Assembly (NCBI GenBank): GCA_958370325.1
Contig: CATXJW010000025.1
Span: forward strand, 1 to 30,842
Length of the DNA stretch: 30,842 bases
Direction of reading: 5' to 3'
Source: an uncultured Collinsella sp.
Lineage (GTDB): Bacteria > Actinomycetota > Coriobacteriia > Coriobacteriales > Coriobacteriaceae
A program made the position numbers and the translations under genes. The notes beneath the pieces are model-generated. The model saw only the letters and a program-made list of their open reading frames with translations. It had not been told where the DNA came from and did not search any database. Shown here in pieces: positions 1-8,192 of this stretch. Every line of letters begins with the position of its first letter. Position 1 is the stretch's first letter.

Positions 1-54
1 AGCACGCGGCTGTTAACCGCGCTGTTGTAGGTTCGAGTCCTACCCGGGGAGCCA
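1..54 (+). tRNA. tRNA-Asn (GTT), 5' end cut off by the window
   Basis: The anticodon arm is complete: stem 5-9 pairs with 17-21, and loop 10-16 carries anticodon GTT (12-14), which reads Asn codons. The T arm has stem 27-31/39-43 and loop TTCGAGT. The 3' acceptor strand 44-50 is followed by discriminator G51 and an encoded CCA (52-54). The D arm and 5' acceptor strand lie before base 1. Confidence 0.93.
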
Positions 55-61
55 GGTTGTA

Positions 62-90
62 AAACCCGTCGCAAATGCGGCGGGTTTTTT
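62..90 (+). terminator. Intrinsic terminator of the tRNA gene
   Basis: An 11-bp stem (62-72 with 77-87, one G-T pair) has a 4-nt loop and runs into a T tract at 85-90. It starts 8 bases after the tRNA CCA. Confidence 0.88.
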
Positions 91-183
91 CATGCCGCGA
101 TCGCCTGTGGGAACGTTACCGTATCAACATTTCGTGTCGAGGATGTAATCGTGAACCCCGCCGCCTTAACATGGCGCGGTCGT

Positions 184-191
184 TGTAAAAT
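184..191 (+). promoter_or_regulatory. Candidate -10 region for the asp23-yloV-recG operon
   Basis: TGTAAAAT precedes the first gene by 56 bases in the 157-base gap after the tRNA terminator, so a promoter is expected here. The only -35-like hexamer (TTAACA, 166-171) is just 14 bases away, so the call is weak. Nothing else stands out in 91-247. Confidence 0.3.
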
Positions 192-247
192 GTTGGAATG
201 ATTGCTCCCACGACATGGTGCCGCGAGCACCAGAAAAGGAGATTCTT

Positions 248-604
248 GTGTCTGAGACCATTAACGGCAGCCTGAGCGTCTCGAATGACGTTATTGCCGA
301 TATTGCCGGTTATGCCGCGATGACGTGCTATGGCGTCGTCGGTATGGCCGAACAGCTGCAGGGCGCCGAGAGCGTGCGCCTGCTTGCCGGCCAGCGCCTC
401 CGCAAGGGCGTGCTTGTTTCCGCCGACGAGAACGGCCTCACGGTCGACCTTCACGTCGTGCTCGAAAACGGCGTCAACATGAAGTCCGTCTGCCACAATC
501 TTTCGAGCTCCGTCGCCTTCACTCTGCAGGAGATTGCCCAGATCGATCCCGCCAGCCTTAAGATCGGCATTCACATCGACGCGCTCAAGAGCCGTCTGAA
601 CTAG
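248..604 (+). CDS. Asp23/Gls24 family envelope stress response protein
   Basis: This is a 118-residue protein of the Asp23/Gls24 (YloU) family. Family features include the N-terminal ISxDVIADIAGYAA-like segment, the following TCYGVVGMA stretch, and the C-terminal half in which secondary-structure alternation resembles the family (NMKSVCHNLSSSVAFTLQEI, then IGIHIDAL). I chose GTG 248 because AAAGGAG lies 6 bases upstream; an in-frame ATG at 215 has no ribosome site. In Gram-positives, members sit at the membrane and are linked to envelope stress. The gene directly precedes a DAK2/YloV gene, the same pairing as yloU-yloV in Bacillus, with 27 bases between them. The exact molecular role is unknown. 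Family call is firm; function is not. Confidence 0.88.
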   Translation: MSETINGSLSVSNDVIADIAGYAAMTCYGVVGMAEQLQGAESVRLLAGQRLRKGVLVSADENGLTVDLHVVLENGVNMKSVCHNLSSSVAFTLQEIAQIDPASLKIGIHIDALKSRLN

Positions 605-631
605 CATCCGAATACGGAGATTTCACCACTC

Positions 632-2293
632 ATGATTGCAAAGACCATTCGCACCTGTTTTCCGATCGCTGCGGCTGCCGTTTCCGAAAAGGCCGAGGAG
701 ATCAACAAGCTCAACGTTTTTCCCGTACCCGACGGTGACACCGGCACCAATATGTCGCTCACGCTCGCCTCGGTGACCAAGGAGCTTTCCGCTCTTCCCG
801 CCGATGCCGACATGGAGGCCATTGCCGGCGCCATCACCCACGGCTCCCTGATGGGCGCCCGAGGCAACTCCGGTGTCATCACCTCGCAGATTCTGCGCGG
901 CGTGGCCGAGGGCCTTGTCTCTGCCGATGAGCCCATTACGTCCGCCAATATCGCCTTCGCCTTCCGTCGTGCCGTCAAGGTTGCCTTCCAGGCTGTTCGT
1001 AAGCCCATCGAGGGCACGATCCTCACGGTCCTGCGTGATGTTTCGACCAAGGCAGACGAGTGCGAGAAGAAGAAGTTCTCTGCCGAGGATGCGCTCGACG
1101 CCATCGTCGTCGAGGCCTACCAGTCCGTCGCCCGCACGCCCGACCTGCTGCCCGTCCTCAAGGAGAACGGCGTGGTCGACTCCGGTGCCTTTGGCTTTGC
1201 CATCTTCTTGGAGAACTTTGTTGCCGCCGCTCTTGGCCGCAGCACCGTTGTCGAGGATTTCTCCGCCACGTTTGATTCCGCTGGCTCTGCCCGCGATGCC
1301 GCTCTTGGCCGTGTTGAGATCGAGGCTAACGACGACTGGGAGGGCTCGGAGTTCCGCTACTGCAACGAGTTCCTCTTTAAGGCCGACGCCCCGTTTGACG
1401 AGGACGAGTGCCTGAAGTTCCTGGGCTCCATGGGCGATTGCGAGCTGCTCGTGGGTGCCTACCCCGACTACAAGATCCACGTGCACTCCAACACCCCCAA
1501 CCTGGTGCTCGAGCACATGCTGCAGCTCGGTCAGATCTACGAGGTCTTCATCCACAACATGGAGATGGAGGCCCACGACCGTACCGCTAAGATCCACGAG
1601 GACCAGGAGAAGGCCACCGAGCCCGCGAAGGCCCTGGGCTTTGTCGCCGTTGCCGCCGGTTCCGGCGAGGCTGACATCCTCAAGTCCCTCGGCGTCGATG
1701 TGATCGTGTCGGGTGGCCAGACCATGAACCCCTCGACTGCCGACCTGCTGGGCGCGGTGGACCAGGTTAACGCGACCTCGGTCATCATCCTGCCCAATAA
1801 CGGCAACATCCGCATGGCTGCCGAGGCTGCTGCCTCCGCCTGCACCGACAAGAAGGTCGCCGTCGTTCCCACCAAGACCGTCCCGCAGGCCTTCTCCGCG
1901 CTGTTCGCGGTCCTGCCCGATTCCGAGCTCGAGGATGCTGTTGCCGCTATGGTCGACGCCATCAGCGAGGTCCGCGATGGCGAGGTCACCCGCGCCGTGC
2001 GCGACTCCAGCGCCTCCGACGGCTCGCCGATTCACTCCGGTGACGTCATGGGCATCATCGCCGGCTCCATCGACGTGGTCGGCTCCGACGTGAAGCAGGT
2101 CACGCTCGACTGCATCAACCGTATGCAGGAGGAAGAGGAGGGCGACGCGTTGACGATTCTGGCCGGCGAGGAGCTGTCCGACGAGGCCTTCCAGGAGATC
2201 GTCGACGCTATCGAGGAGGCTCAGCCCGATCTGGAGATCGACGCCCATCGTGGCGAGCAGCCGCTCTATCCCGTGATCTTCTCGATCGAGTAG
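632..2293 (+). CDS. DAK2 domain protein, FakA/YloV-like fatty acid kinase
   Basis: The protein has 553 residues, the usual length for YloV/FakA. The N-terminal DhaL (DAK2) nucleotide-binding domain shows PVPDGDTGTNM at 31-41, with the Mg-ATP-binding aspartates, and GARGNSG at 75-81. The C-terminal half resembles the FakA DegV-like/EDD region (for example IVSGGQTMNPST and VIILPNNGNI near 365-390). In Staphylococcus, FakA phosphorylates fatty acids delivered by FakB, producing acyl-phosphate for PlsX/PlsY phospholipid synthesis. A plsX gene lies further along this block, but no fakB (DegV) is in the window. Start ATG 632 has a GGAGA upstream. The kinase call is by family, not from any direct evidence here. 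Confidence 0.85.
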   Translation: MIAKTIRTCFPIAAAAVSEKAEEINKLNVFPVPDGDTGTNMSLTLASVTKELSALPADADMEAIAGAITHGSLMGARGNSGVITSQILRGVAEGLVSADEPITSANIAFAFRRAVKVAFQAVRKPIEGTILTVLRDVSTKADECEKKKFSAEDALDAIVVEAYQSVARTPDLLPVLKENGVVDSGAFGFAIFLENFVAAALGRSTVVEDFSATFDSAGSARDAALGRVEIEANDDWEGSEFRYCNEFLFKADAPFDEDECLKFLGSMGDCELLVGAYPDYKIHVHSNTPNLVLEHMLQLGQIYEVFIHNMEMEAHDRTAKIHEDQEKATEPAKALGFVAVAAGSGEADILKSLGVDVIVSGGQTMNPSTADLLGAVDQVNATSVIILPNNGNIRMAAEAAASACTDKKVAVVPTKTVPQAFSALFAVLPDSELEDAVAAMVDAISEVRDGEVTRAVRDSSASDGSPIHSGDVMGIIAGSIDVVGSDVKQVTLDCINRMQEEEEGDALTILAGEELSDEAFQEIVDAIEEAQPDLEIDAHRGEQPLYPVIFSIE

Positions 2294-2302
2294 GCTCTGC
2301 CT

Positions 2303-4480
2303 ATGTCCGAGCTGTGCTCCGTGCCGCGCGTCTCGGAGCGTTTTGCCCAGAGCAATGCGCTCGACGAGGATATCGCGCGACTCAAATATGTTTCGGGTAA
2401 ACGTGAGGAGGCCCTTCGCCGTCTGGGAATTCGGACGGTGGGGGACCTCCTTCTCCATATTCCTCATCGCTACCTGGACTTCACTCGCTCGTGGTCCATC
2501 GAGATGGCGCCCATCGGTACCGTGTGCACCATCATCGCCACGGTCGATCGTATTGTCCAAAAGCAGCCCCGTCCGCGCATGCAGGTGACTGAGGTCTCGC
2601 TTGTGGACGAGACGGGCGTGCTGCAGGTTGCCTTTTTCCGTCAGCCTTGGATTGCCCAGCAGTTCAAGCAGGGCGATCGCCTGGCCGTGATGGGCAAGGT
2701 CGAGTTTGCCTACGGTTTTAAGCAGATGGCCTCGCCCCACTTTGAAAAGCTCGAGGATGGGCGCGCCGCCGGCACCATCCTGCCGGTCCACTACGTAAGT
2801 GACGGCGTGAGTCAGGCATGGATGCGCCGTATCGTGAGCGGTGCGCTCGAAGTGGTCTCCAATCCGTTCGATCCCATTCCCGCGCCGCTGCGCGCAAGGC
2901 GGAAGCTCATGAGCAATGCCCGTGCGTTGCGTTCGATCCACTTTCCCTCGAGCATGGCCGAGCGCGACATCGCACGCCGGCGACTTGCCTACGAGGAGTG
3001 CCTCTGCTTGCAGCTGGCGCTGCGCTTGCGCAACGACGGCGGCTTGGTCGAAGTTGCTCCCTACGCCCACACCGCGGGCGGACACTTGTCGGCGCTCAAG
3101 GAAGCCCTGCCGTTTTCGCTGAGCGACGAGCAGGAGGGCGCGTTCCAAGACATTCTGCACGACATGTGCGATGGCGGTCGCGTGATGAACCGTCTGCTGC
3201 TGGGCGACGTCGGTACCGGTAAGACCGCCGTTGCCGCCTGCGCGTTGGCGGTTGCGGCCGATAGCGGCACTCAGGCCTGCGTTATGGCGCCCACGGGCGT
3301 GCTGGCGCGTCAATATGCCGATAAGACCGGCCCCTTGCTCTCGCAGGCTGGCATGACCTGGGCGCTCCTGACGGGCGCCACGCCGGCGGCCGAGCGTGAA
3401 CAGATTCATGCTCGGCTCCAGTCTGGCGAGCTCGACGTGCTCTTTGGTACCCATGCGGTGCTTTCGGAGAACGTCACGTTCAAGCATTTGTCGCTTGTGG
3501 TGATCGACGAGCAGCACCGCTTTGGCGTGGGCCAGCGTAACGCTCTGCGCGAAAAAGGCCCTGGTGCCGACTTGCTGGTTATGACTGCCACGCCGATCCC
3601 GCGCACGTTGGCGCTTTCGGTGTACGGCGACCTGGATACGAGCATCATCCGCCATCGTCCCGTTCCGGGTGCCGGCGTGACGACGCGCGTCCTCACCGAG
3701 TCAAGTCGCGACCTGGCCTATGGCGCCATTCGCGAGGCGCACGAAAAGGGTCAGCAAGCCTACGTGATCTGTCCGCTCGTGGAGCCGAGCGATTCGGCCG
3801 ATGAGCTGGAAGACGTACCCGGTATTGCCCGCGACGACGAGGGCCGCGTGACCGTGCCTGTGCCGCTGCACGATACGGCAACCGAGCTCGACCGGCTGCG
3901 TCTTGCGTTGCCGGGGCTTACCGTCGAGCGTCTTCATGGCCGCATGCCGGCGGGGGAGAAGGACCGGGTCATCGATGCCTTTAAGCGTGGCGAGATTGAT
4001 GTGCTCGTCTCGACCACGGTGGTCGAGGTGGGCGTTGACGTGCCCAATGCCACCGTCATGGTCATCGAGAATGGCGAGCGCTTTGGTTTGGCGGCCTTGC
4101 ACCAGCTGCGTGGGCGCGTAGGCCGCGGCAGCGTGTCGGGCACGTGCCTGGTCATGACGCACTCCAAGGGCAACGGCGGCGCGTCGGCGGCACAAGACCG
4201 CCTCCAGTCGCTCGAGAAGACCTCGGACGGCTTTACGCTCGCCCAGATGGACCTGCGTCTGCGTCACGAGGGTGAAATCCTGGGTTACCGCCAGCATGGC
4301 GGCGTGACCTTGCGCTTTGTTGACCTCGATGCCGACGAGGAATTGATCGAGTGGGCCCATTTGGACGCGGTCGAGCTCTTGCGGTATGCTTGCAACCTTG
4401 ACTCTGTGGCGACGCGTCCCTTGCGCGATGCGGTCGCCACGCGGTATCGACACATCTTTAAGGAGGTCAGCGGAGGATGA
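2303..4480 (+). CDS. recG: ATP-dependent DNA helicase RecG
   Basis: RecG is a monomeric superfamily-2 helicase that remodels stalled replication forks and recombination intermediates. This copy has 725 residues, normal for a bacterial RecG. It has an N-terminal wedge/OB region (about 60-170), Walker A LGDVGTGKTAVA near 300-311, the RecG-type box DEQHRFG near 401-407, and MTATPIPRT near 427-435. The C-terminal helicase domain carries STTVVEVGVDVPNA and QLRGRVGRG. The start lies 9 bases after the yloV stop and has no clear ribosome site, so translational coupling is likely. The stop overlaps the rsmD start (ATGA). Confidence 0.97.
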   Translation: MSELCSVPRVSERFAQSNALDEDIARLKYVSGKREEALRRLGIRTVGDLLLHIPHRYLDFTRSWSIEMAPIGTVCTIIATVDRIVQKQPRPRMQVTEVSLVDETGVLQVAFFRQPWIAQQFKQGDRLAVMGKVEFAYGFKQMASPHFEKLEDGRAAGTILPVHYVSDGVSQAWMRRIVSGALEVVSNPFDPIPAPLRARRKLMSNARALRSIHFPSSMAERDIARRRLAYEECLCLQLALRLRNDGGLVEVAPYAHTAGGHLSALKEALPFSLSDEQEGAFQDILHDMCDGGRVMNRLLLGDVGTGKTAVAACALAVAADSGTQACVMAPTGVLARQYADKTGPLLSQAGMTWALLTGATPAAEREQIHARLQSGELDVLFGTHAVLSENVTFKHLSLVVIDEQHRFGVGQRNALREKGPGADLLVMTATPIPRTLALSVYGDLDTSIIRHRPVPGAGVTTRVLTESSRDLAYGAIREAHEKGQQAYVICPLVEPSDSADELEDVPGIARDDEGRVTVPVPLHDTATELDRLRLALPGLTVERLHGRMPAGEKDRVIDAFKRGEIDVLVSTTVVEVGVDVPNATVMVIENGERFGLAALHQLRGRVGRGSVSGTCLVMTHSKGNGGASAAQDRLQSLEKTSDGFTLAQMDLRLRHEGEILGYRQHGGVTLRFVDLDADEELIEWAHLDAVELLRYACNLDSVATRPLRDAVATRYRHIFKEVSGG

Positions 4481-5115
4481 GAATCATCGGCGGCGAATGG
4501 CGCGGTCGTAAGATCGAGGAGCCCCGTGGTCGCGATGTCACCCGCCCCACGACCGATCGCGTGCGCGAGGCGTGCGCATCTATGGTCATGTCGGCATTCG
4601 ACTTCGATCTGGACGAGGTCCGCGTGCTGGATGCCTTTGGCGGCTCCGGTGCCTTGGGCATCGAGATGCTCTCGCGTGGTGCCCGCTCGCTCTCCACGTT
4701 CGAGATCGATCGGAATGCCGCGCGGCTCATTACTAAGAATATCGAGTCGCTCTGCCGTGACCGTGCGCGCTGGCGCGTCGTTACCGGCGATGTACTGTCG
4801 AGTGCCTCGCGCGGCCGCGTGCCGGGCGGTCCCTTTGACCTGGTCCTGCTCGACCCGCCCTATGCTTTTGGTGCTGAGCCAGTCGAGGAACTGTTGCAAA
4901 ACCTAGCTCAGCAAGGCTTGCTGGCACCAGGTGCCTATGCGCTCTTTGAGCATGCTGCCGCCGATGCGGGTGCGCATCCGGCAGGCTTTGAGACCGTGCG
5001 TGAGAAGCGTTACGGAATAACCTCGGTCGACCTGCTTCGTTGGGTTGGCAACGGCGAGGATGATGGCAACGATAGCGACGCACCCACGGAGGATGCCCAT
5101 GAGCGACACCATTAA
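4477..5115 (+). CDS. rsmD: 16S rRNA (guanine(966)-N(2))-methyltransferase RsmD
   Basis: The product is an SAM-dependent methyltransferase that modifies G966 of 16S rRNA during small-subunit assembly. It has 212 residues. It opens with the family MRIIGGEWRGRKI, followed by RPTTDRVREA, the SAM-binding DAFGGSGALG at 52-61, and the N6/N2-amino methylase motif DPPY at 126-129. The start overlaps the recG stop by 4 bases, with GGAGG-like sequence just before it. The C-terminus (last 25 or so residues, Asp-rich) extends past the conserved fold and overlaps the start of coaD by 17 bases. The rsmD-coaD pair is common in bacteria. Confidence 0.95.
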   Translation: MRIIGGEWRGRKIEEPRGRDVTRPTTDRVREACASMVMSAFDFDLDEVRVLDAFGGSGALGIEMLSRGARSLSTFEIDRNAARLITKNIESLCRDRARWRVVTGDVLSSASRGRVPGGPFDLVLLDPPYAFGAEPVEELLQNLAQQGLLAPGAYALFEHAAADAGAHPAGFETVREKRYGITSVDLLRWVGNGEDDGNDSDAPTEDAHERHH

Positions 5116-5596
5116 CCGCGTAATCGTCCCGGGCACCTTCGATCCCATCACTTTTGGCCACATCGACGTGATTCGCCGTGCCCGCCGCATCTTTCCCAGC
5201 GTGATCGTTGCCGTTGCCGAGTCGCAGGGCAAAAACGGCGTCGGCCCCACGTTTATGCTCGACGAGCGCGTGGCGCTGGCACGTGAGGCGCTCGGTGATA
5301 TTGACGGCGTCGAGGTGCTGCCCTTCACCGGCCTTTTGGTCGATTTTGCCCGCGAACAGGGAGCAGGAGCCGTGGTCAAGGGTCTGCGTGCCATGACCGA
5401 CTTTGAGTACGAGCTGCAGCAGGCCGACCTCAACTACCGCCTGGATAACGAGCTGGAGTCCATCTTTGTCATGAGTGCGCCGCAGTACGGTTATATCTCG
5501 AGCTCGGTGGTTCGCCAGATTGCCTCGCTCGGTAGCGACGTCTCTAATTTTGTTCCGCCCAATGTGGTCAAGGCGCTCAAACATCGCTTTTCGTGA
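5099..5596 (+). CDS. coaD: Phosphopantetheine adenylyltransferase
   Basis: CoaD transfers AMP from ATP to 4'-phosphopantetheine, the penultimate step of coenzyme A synthesis. The 165-residue protein matches the family length. PGTFDPITFGH at 11-21 holds the T/HxGH nucleotide-binding motif. The C-terminal ISSSVVRQIA is the conserved nucleotidyltransferase signature, and KGLRAMTDFEYE is a family hallmark. I chose ATG 5099 (GGAGG at 5088-5092, 6 bases upstream) over longer in-frame starts, which would put 18 unrelated residues in front of the conserved N-terminus. Confidence 0.97.
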   Translation: MSDTINRVIVPGTFDPITFGHIDVIRRARRIFPSVIVAVAESQGKNGVGPTFMLDERVALAREALGDIDGVEVLPFTGLLVDFAREQGAGAVVKGLRAMTDFEYELQQADLNYRLDNELESIFVMSAPQYGYISSSVVRQIASLGSDVSNFVPPNVVKALKHRFS

Positions 5597-5621
5597 CGTT
5601 TTTTAATGCCTGGTGGCATGT

Positions 5622-5629
5622 GGTAAACT
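5622..5629 (+). promoter_or_regulatory. Candidate -10 upstream of the coiled-coil gene
   Basis: GGTAAACT, preceded by T at 5621, gives an extended -10-like TGGTAAACT about 36 bases before the start of the next gene. No convincing -35 is seen at 16-18 bases; the region there is T-rich. A new transcription start in the 68-base gap after coaD is plausible. Confidence 0.4.
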
Positions 5630-5664
5630 AACACGATGATATGTTACCTATGAAAGGAGACCGG

Positions 5665-6162
5665 ATGCCGGGCGAGAATTTTCCTGGCGACAGGATCGTG
5701 AGTCTTGTCGACGAGCTCGAGGGGCTCATCGAAGAGGCTAAGACGCCGTTCGGCAAGAACGCCCAAATGAAGGTTATCGACGCCGACGTCTTCTTTAACA
5801 TCCTCGACGAGATCCGCATGAGCTATCCCGAGGAATGGCAGAAGTCCCGCCGTATCCTCAAGGAGCGCGAGGAGCTTATGGCTTCCGCCGCCGCTCAGGC
5901 CGATTCCATCATCGCCGATGCTCAGCAGCAGGCCCTCACCATTGCCGGTGAGCAGGAGATCGTTCGCTTAGCGCAGCAGCAGGCCGACGATATTCGCGAC
6001 CGTGCCCAGCAGTATGAGCGCGAGACGCGCTATGCCGCCGAGGATTACGCCGAGCAGGTCTTTACGCACCTCGAGGAGAACCTCAAGAGCCTGACCGGCA
6101 CGGTGACCCGTTGCCGTCAGCAGCTCAACGAGGGTGCCGCCCAGCAGAATGGTCAGTGGTAA
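5665..6162 (+). CDS. Coiled-coil protein of unknown function (resembles DivIVA/ATP synthase B-like helical proteins)
   Basis: This is a 165-residue hydrophilic protein. Residues 1-55 are conserved-looking (VDELEGLIEEAKTPFGKN, then VIDADVFFNILDEI). Residues 60-150 form a long Ala/Gln/Glu-rich segment that reads as a continuous coiled coil. Such genes are often labelled DivIVA-like or ATP synthase F0 subunit B, but no membrane segment is present, so a true F0 B subunit is unlikely. ATG 5665 follows AAAGGAG by 5 bases; an ATG 24 bases upstream lacks a site. The stop overlaps the next gene by one base (TAATG). A cell-envelope or division scaffold role is only a guess from composition and context. 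Confidence 0.8.
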   Translation: MPGENFPGDRIVSLVDELEGLIEEAKTPFGKNAQMKVIDADVFFNILDEIRMSYPEEWQKSRRILKEREELMASAAAQADSIIADAQQQALTIAGEQEIVRLAQQQADDIRDRAQQYERETRYAAEDYAEQVFTHLEENLKSLTGTVTRCRQQLNEGAAQQNGQW

Positions 6163-6716
6163 TGGCTGAGTTCCCGAGCGTTACCGTCGATCTTTCCGAG
6201 CAGCTCGAGTTTCCCGGAGACTCGTACCCGCTGACCGGTAAGGTCGATGTCGCCACCTATACGGTGGGCGAGAAGGAGTACCAGCTACAGGACGGCATTG
6301 ACTACGATGTGGTCTTTACCAATGCCGGTACCGGTGTCTTGCTTACGGGCATGGTCCGCGCGCACGCAACCGGTGAGTGCGACCGTTGCCTGGAGCCCGC
6401 TTCGTTTGATATTGCCGGTGAGATCGAGGAATTCTATCTCTTTAACGAGCCCGAGGACCCCGAGGCCTACGAAGATGGCTACGAGTTACTGGGCGAGGAT
6501 CGCATCGTCGATCTGGGTGAGCCTATCAACGACGCGGTCGTCATGGACACGCCGTTCGTTGTCCTGTGCAAGCCCGATTGTCGCGGCCTATGCCCCACTT
6601 GCGGCATCAATCTCAACGTCGAGCAATGCGATTGCGCCGCTCAAGCAGAGGCCGACTGGGTCGCTGCCACGGAAAATCCATTTGCAGCATTGAAGAATCT
6701 CAAGCTTGACGAGTGA
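6162..6716 (+). CDS. YceD/DUF177 family protein, partner gene of rpmF
   Basis: The 184-residue protein belongs to the YceD (DUF177) family, which in E. coli is needed for normal 23S rRNA levels and is encoded directly before rpmF, as here. The sequence shows the family pattern: a beta-rich N-terminal half with GECDRCLEPA (Cys 73 and 76), an acidic middle, and a C-terminal cysteine cluster with Cys 136, 140, 144 and 147 that could bind zinc. ATG 6162 overlaps the previous stop (TAATG), so it is probably translationally coupled. The family call is strong; the biochemical role is not settled. Confidence 0.9.
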   Translation: MAEFPSVTVDLSEQLEFPGDSYPLTGKVDVATYTVGEKEYQLQDGIDYDVVFTNAGTGVLLTGMVRAHATGECDRCLEPASFDIAGEIEEFYLFNEPEDPEAYEDGYELLGEDRIVDLGEPINDAVVMDTPFVVLCKPDCRGLCPTCGINLNVEQCDCAAQAEADWVAATENPFAALKNLKLDE

Positions 6717-6721
6717 AACTG

Positions 6722-6730
6722 TGGTAGTAT
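6722..6730 (+). promoter_or_regulatory. Extended -10-like promoter for rpmF
   Basis: TGGTAGTAT (6722-6730) lies about 51 bases before the rpmF start, just after the DUF177 stop. TTGACG (6706-6711) overlaps the end of the preceding gene but is only 13 bases from TAGTAT, too close for a standard -35. Confidence 0.4.
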
Positions 6731-6780
6731 CGCTACTTGCGCGTAATCGCCACACTGGATAGTTCATAAGGAAGGTCACT

Positions 6781-6960
6781 ATGCCCGTACCTAAACAAAA
6801 GCAGGGTCGTATCCGCACTCACACCCGCCGTTCCGCCAACATGAAGATCTCGGCTGCGGCTCAGTCCACGTGCCCCCGTTGCGGTGCTGTCAAGCTCCCG
6901 CACCACGTGTGCCCCAGCTGCGGTTTCTACAAGGACCGCGAGGTTATCGTTACCGAGTAA
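6781..6960 (+). CDS. rpmF: 50S ribosomal protein L32
   Basis: L32 is a small protein of the large ribosomal subunit. The 59-residue product starts MPVPKQKQGR, contains a basic THTRRSANMK segment, and carries CPRCG and CPSCG, the four-cysteine zinc-ribbon form of L32. AAGGAAGG lies 5 bases upstream of the ATG. It follows the YceD/DUF177 gene and precedes plsX, the classical yceD-rpmF-plsX order. Confidence 0.98.
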   Translation: MPVPKQKQGRIRTHTRRSANMKISAAAQSTCPRCGAVKLPHHVCPSCGFYKDREVIVTE

Positions 6961-6961
6961 C

Positions 6962-6997
6962 TGTATACTCTGGATGCGATGCCGTTCCAACTGGAAC
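6962..6997 (+). promoter_or_regulatory. Candidate plsX promoter with adjacent palindrome
   Basis: TGTATACT (6962-6969) is a good -10-like match. The palindrome GTTCCA-AC-TGGAAC (6984-6997) would sit just downstream of the start point, an operator-like position. Whether a lipid regulator binds here cannot be told from the sequence. Confidence 0.35.
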
Positions 6998-7002
6998 CAC
7001 AA

Positions 7003-7030
7003 TGGCCGGCTCAATGAGTCGGCCATTTTT
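7003..7030 (+). terminator. Intrinsic terminator or attenuator between rpmF and plsX
   Basis: A 10-bp stem (7003-7012 with 7016-7025, one G-T pair), a 3-nt loop and TTTTT at 7026-7030. The plsX ribosome site starts 4 bases later, so any transcript reaching plsX from upstream must read through this hairpin. Confidence 0.75.
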
Positions 7031-7048
7031 GTATAAGGAGCATATGAA

Positions 7049-8068
7049 ATGAGTAACGTTCGCGTTTGTGTAGACGTTGTGGGTGGAGACGAGAAGCCCC
7101 AGGTTGTCCTCGACGGTATCGAGGCGGCGCTTGCGGCGGATCCCGATATCGAGGTCTTGGCCGTCGGTCCCGCAGAGATCGTGAACCCCTTTGCCGCGGC
7201 TCACGCTCGTGTTGAGGCCTTGGAGGCGCCCGATGTCATCGCCATGGATGACGATCCCATTCGAGCCGTGATGACCAAGCGCAAGTCCTCGATCGTGCTT
7301 GCCTGCCGCGCTATCAAGAAGGGTAACGCGGACGCGTTCTTCTCTGCCGGCTCCACCGGCGCCATGACCGCTGCCGCTACCGCCTACGTGACGCCGTTTA
7401 GGTATCAGGCCGAGGGCAAGAAGCAGCCGGTGCGTCCGTGCCTCACCAATGCACTGCCCAACCGCGCCGGCGGCCTGACGGTCCTGTGCGACATGGGCGC
7501 CAACCCCGATGTCGAGGTCGACGACATGGTGCGTTTTGCCCAGATGGGTAGCGCCTATGCGCGCGTCGTCCTGGGCATTGAGCATCCCCGCGTCGGTCTG
7601 CTCGGCAACGGCACCGAGGACGAGAAGGGCTCCAACTTTACCAAGGCGTGCTTCCCCGCCATGAAGGCCGCCGTTCCCGGCTTTGTGGGCAACTGCGAGG
7701 GCACCGATCTTACGTCGGGCAATTTTGACGTCGTGGTCGCCGACGGCATGTCGGGTAATATCGCGCTCAAAGCCACCGAGGGCGCTGCCAAGTTTTTGCT
7801 GCAGGAGCTCAAGGGTGCCTTTATGTCTTCGCTCGGCACCAAGATTGCCGCGCTGCTCATCAAAAAGCAGATGCGCGAGATCAAGGCAAAGCTCTCGGGC
7901 GATGCTAAGGGCGGCGCCATTCTGTTGGGCCTGCGTGGCGTGGTCCTGATCGGCCACGGTGCCACCTCGGTCGAGGCCGTCAAAAACGGTACACTCGCCG
8001 CGGCGGAGGCCGTGCGCGCCGGGCTTGTCGAGAACGTCGCCAACTCTATGGACGGCATCGTTTTGTAG
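7049..8068 (+). CDS. plsX: Phosphate acyltransferase PlsX
   Basis: PlsX converts acyl-ACP and phosphate to acyl-phosphate, the donor for PlsY in phosphatidic acid synthesis. It is a peripheral membrane enzyme. The 339 residues match the family. The N-terminal VDVVGGDEKP replaces the usual DAMGGDxAP. SAGSTGAMTAAAT, GNGTEDEKGS and VVADGMSGNIALKATEG are family hallmarks. TAAGGAG (7034-7040) lies 8 bases before ATG 7049. An overlapping ATG at 7044 would encode only two residues (ATG AAA TGA). It is followed by acpP and rnc. The fabD and fabG genes that often sit between plsX and acpP are absent here. Confidence 0.95.
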   Translation: MSNVRVCVDVVGGDEKPQVVLDGIEAALAADPDIEVLAVGPAEIVNPFAAAHARVEALEAPDVIAMDDDPIRAVMTKRKSSIVLACRAIKKGNADAFFSAGSTGAMTAAATAYVTPFRYQAEGKKQPVRPCLTNALPNRAGGLTVLCDMGANPDVEVDDMVRFAQMGSAYARVVLGIEHPRVGLLGNGTEDEKGSNFTKACFPAMKAAVPGFVGNCEGTDLTSGNFDVVVADGMSGNIALKATEGAAKFLLQELKGAFMSSLGTKIAALLIKKQMREIKAKLSGDAKGGAILLGLRGVVLIGHGATSVEAVKNGTLAAAEAVRAGLVENVANSMDGIVL

Positions 8069-8110
8069 GAGCGAGTTAGGGCGCTGTTATGTGCCCCGCG
8101 GCCTGCGTCG

Positions 8111-8121
8111 TGGGGTAGAAT
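8111..8121 (+). promoter_or_regulatory. Candidate -10 of acpP
   Basis: TGGGGTAGAAT ends in TAGAAT at 8116-8121, 72 bases before the acpP start. No good -35 is visible. The 124-base plsX-acpP gap suggests separate transcription of acpP. Confidence 0.35.
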
Positions 8122-8192
8122 CAAAACCGTGTCTTGGCGTTGCGCTTGCGGCGCCAGCGCGTTGATGTTCATGCAATACGAGAGGAAGCGCT

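Noticed and set aside
623..3655. A 1010-codon open frame on the - strand opposite yloV and recG
   Set aside because: It is an antisense shadow caused by the strong G/C third-position bias of the real genes. It is Arg/His/Gly-rich, without domains, and crosses two well-supported genes.
5665..6162. ATP synthase F0 subunit B
   Set aside because: The helical, Ala/Gln-rich sequence invites this label, but there is no N-terminal membrane segment and no other ATP synthase gene nearby.
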